The position numbers and the translations under genes are program-made. From NCBI GenBank assembly GCA_029237825.1, contig JAQZBQ010000001.1, positions 310,001 through 374,000 on the forward strand: 64,000 nt of DNA, in the 5' to 3' direction. Positions 63,287 through 64,000 of this stretch are shown one piece after another. Origin of the DNA: Bacteroidota bacterium. Lineage in GTDB: Bacteria > Bacteroidota > Bacteroidia > B-17B0 > Aurantibacillaceae. Each line of letters opens with the position of its first letter. The first letter of the stretch is position 1. The notes beneath the pieces are model-generated. The model was not told where the DNA came from. It made no database searches and saw nothing but the letters and a program-made list of their open reading frames with translations.

Positions 63287-63625
63287 TTATCCTAATTGCA
63301 CTTCTGGTGGAAGCAAGGGTGTTTCGTAAAACCTTTTTGGGAGCTCAAAATTATGGAGTTTTCGCGTGTTAATGATAAGAAAAACCGGCGAACTTAAAAG
63401 GATCCACTCGTCTGAGATGATCACAATTAAAGATTCCTGACTAACATCTTCATCCATGTGAGTTGATTCATGTTGCGAATTACAATCTATGCAGGAAATT
63501 TGAATACTTCCTGAAATACCATTAAAGTAAGAGGTAACAAGTAAAAAAGAAAAGCTAAAAATTAAAATAGCAACCATAGATAATGGAGCCCTTTTGAATC
63601 GATTTAACTTTAATGCTATTTTCAT
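63287..63625 (-). CDS. hypothetical small membrane protein heading the efflux operon
   Basis: A 112-residue protein not recognised. A basic start (KIALKLNRFKR) precedes one helix (about 15-34: MVAILIFSFSFLLVTSYF), then a periplasmic segment with SCIDCNSQHESTHMDEDVSQES, which has two Cys, two His and several acids (key parts CIDC and HESTHMDED), and a hydrophobic ILLSSPVFLIIN stretch. The clustered Cys/His/Asp could bind metal. A perfect -7 box lies 18 bases upstream and the adaptor begins 66 bases downstream, so it seems to be the first gene of the efflux operon. Confidence 0.65.
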   Translation of the reverse strand: MKIALKLNRFKRAPLSMVAILIFSFSFLLVTSYFNGISGSIQISCIDCNSQHESTHMDEDVSQESLIVIISDEWILLSSPVFLIINTRKLHNFELPKRFYETPLLPPEVQLG

Positions 63626-63642
63626 TTTAAGAATGATTCTGG

Positions 63643-63650
63643 CAAAGCTA
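63643..63650 (-). promoter_or_regulatory. -7 box of the efflux operon
   Basis: The minus strand reads TAGCTTTG, a perfect TAnnTTTG, 18 bases before the ATG at 63625. It places the small membrane-protein gene first in the operon and separates it from the upstream hemD-like gene. Confidence 0.6.
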
Positions 63651-63697
63651 TTTTTTATTTTCTAATAAACACCCGCATAAATTAAAATTGACATTTT

Positions 63698-64000
63698 TTA
63701 GCTTTTTACCTGATTCATCAACAGATCAACGATGCCATTTTCATCAAAGGCATCAGGCATGAAAGCTCCGTTTACTCCATACTCATTGAGTTTATTCTTT
63801 GTGGATGTACCCATTGCAATAACAATCTGCCGAACATCGTGTTTATATTTTTGATAATACCCTGTCGCATTGGAAGGACTTGTAAAAATTAAAACATCCG
63901 AAAAAGGAATATCAAATCCGGAACAAATGTTCGTTTTATAAACATATAAATTATAGCAGGTATTTGTGAAGGCCAATTGCTTTTGAATGGTTTGATATGA
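63698..64000 (-). CDS. hemD: uroporphyrinogen-III synthase, C-terminal part (cut by window edge)
   Basis: The frame is open to base 64000; 100 residues are visible. Recognisable HemD C-terminal features are VLIFTSPSNATGYYQKY, VIAMGTSTKNKLNEYG and the ending DENGIVDLLMNQ. HemD closes and inverts ring D of hydroxymethylbilane on the path to heme. An internal TTG at 63976 is not the start. The gene's beginning is outside the window. Low sequence conservation in HemD leaves some doubt. Confidence 0.75.
   Translation of the reverse strand, partial: SYQTIQKQLAFTNTCYNLYVYKTNICSGFDIPFSDVLIFTSPSNATGYYQKYKHDVRQIVIAMGTSTKNKLNEYGVNGAFMPDAFDENGIVDLLMNQVKS

Overview
The window is bacterial chromosome from a member of the Bacteroidota, probably a gliding or surface-living relative of the Flavobacteriales/Sphingobacteriales. 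The evidence is three giant secreted proteins with type IX secretion (T9SS) type B C-terminal signals, a PorP/SprF partner, a GldH lipoprotein, a PorE-like OmpA protein, glutamine synthetase III, a BatA-type protein, and promoters of the Bacteroidota form (TTTG, about 19 bp, TAnnTTTG), often very close to the start codon. No prophage, integrase, transposase, CRISPR array or biosynthetic island was seen, and no gap without a gene or RNA exceeds 300 bases.

Layout. 1-9.4 kb: PorP/SprF and a 2831-residue SprB-repeat adhesin. 9.5-20.6 kb: a NUDIX hydrolase facing a minus-strand run of a 1388-residue T9SS protein, ccmB, ccmC, a ccmD-like gene, ccmE, a VOC protein, ccmF, a DUF2520 protein and a KdsC-like phosphatase. 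20.7-29.7 kb: glutathione peroxidase, SDR, ricT-gldH, a P-type ATPase, uridine kinase, DUF2200, YoaK and obg. 29.8-35.3 kb: adenylate kinase with a histone-like tail and hpt (one operon with obg), a MATE transporter, a GT2 enzyme, the SRP RNA and a small membrane protein. 35.3-44.4 kb: a 1602-residue T9SS repeat protein with a small secreted partner, carB, and a small secreted protein. 44.4-54.3 kb: a dihydroorotase-like protein without its metal ligands, a BatA/VWA protein, glutamine synthetase III, the PorE-like protein, small envelope genes, tRNA-Leu(GAG) and a lipoprotein. 54.4-64 kb: a Kef-type antiporter, a universal stress protein, an RND efflux operon whose permease is fused to its outer-membrane factor, and a partial uroporphyrinogen-III synthase.

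How the parts fit. The T9SS-linked genes (SprB-like, SprF-like, GldH, PorE-like, two more cargo proteins) would build and dress a gliding or adhesive surface. The ccm genes mature c-type cytochromes through an unusual CcmE with cysteine in place of the heme-binding histidine. The most interesting features are: an RND permease-outer membrane factor polyprotein with a lipoprotein signal at its junction and an Asp-to-Asn change in the proton-relay pair; adenylate kinase with a long Lys/Ala-rich tail; a paired-cysteine pattern in the SprB repeats that suggests the disulfide connectivity; the Cys-type CcmE; and the ligand-deficient dihydroorotase. All functions are read from sequence motifs and family knowledge; no search was run.
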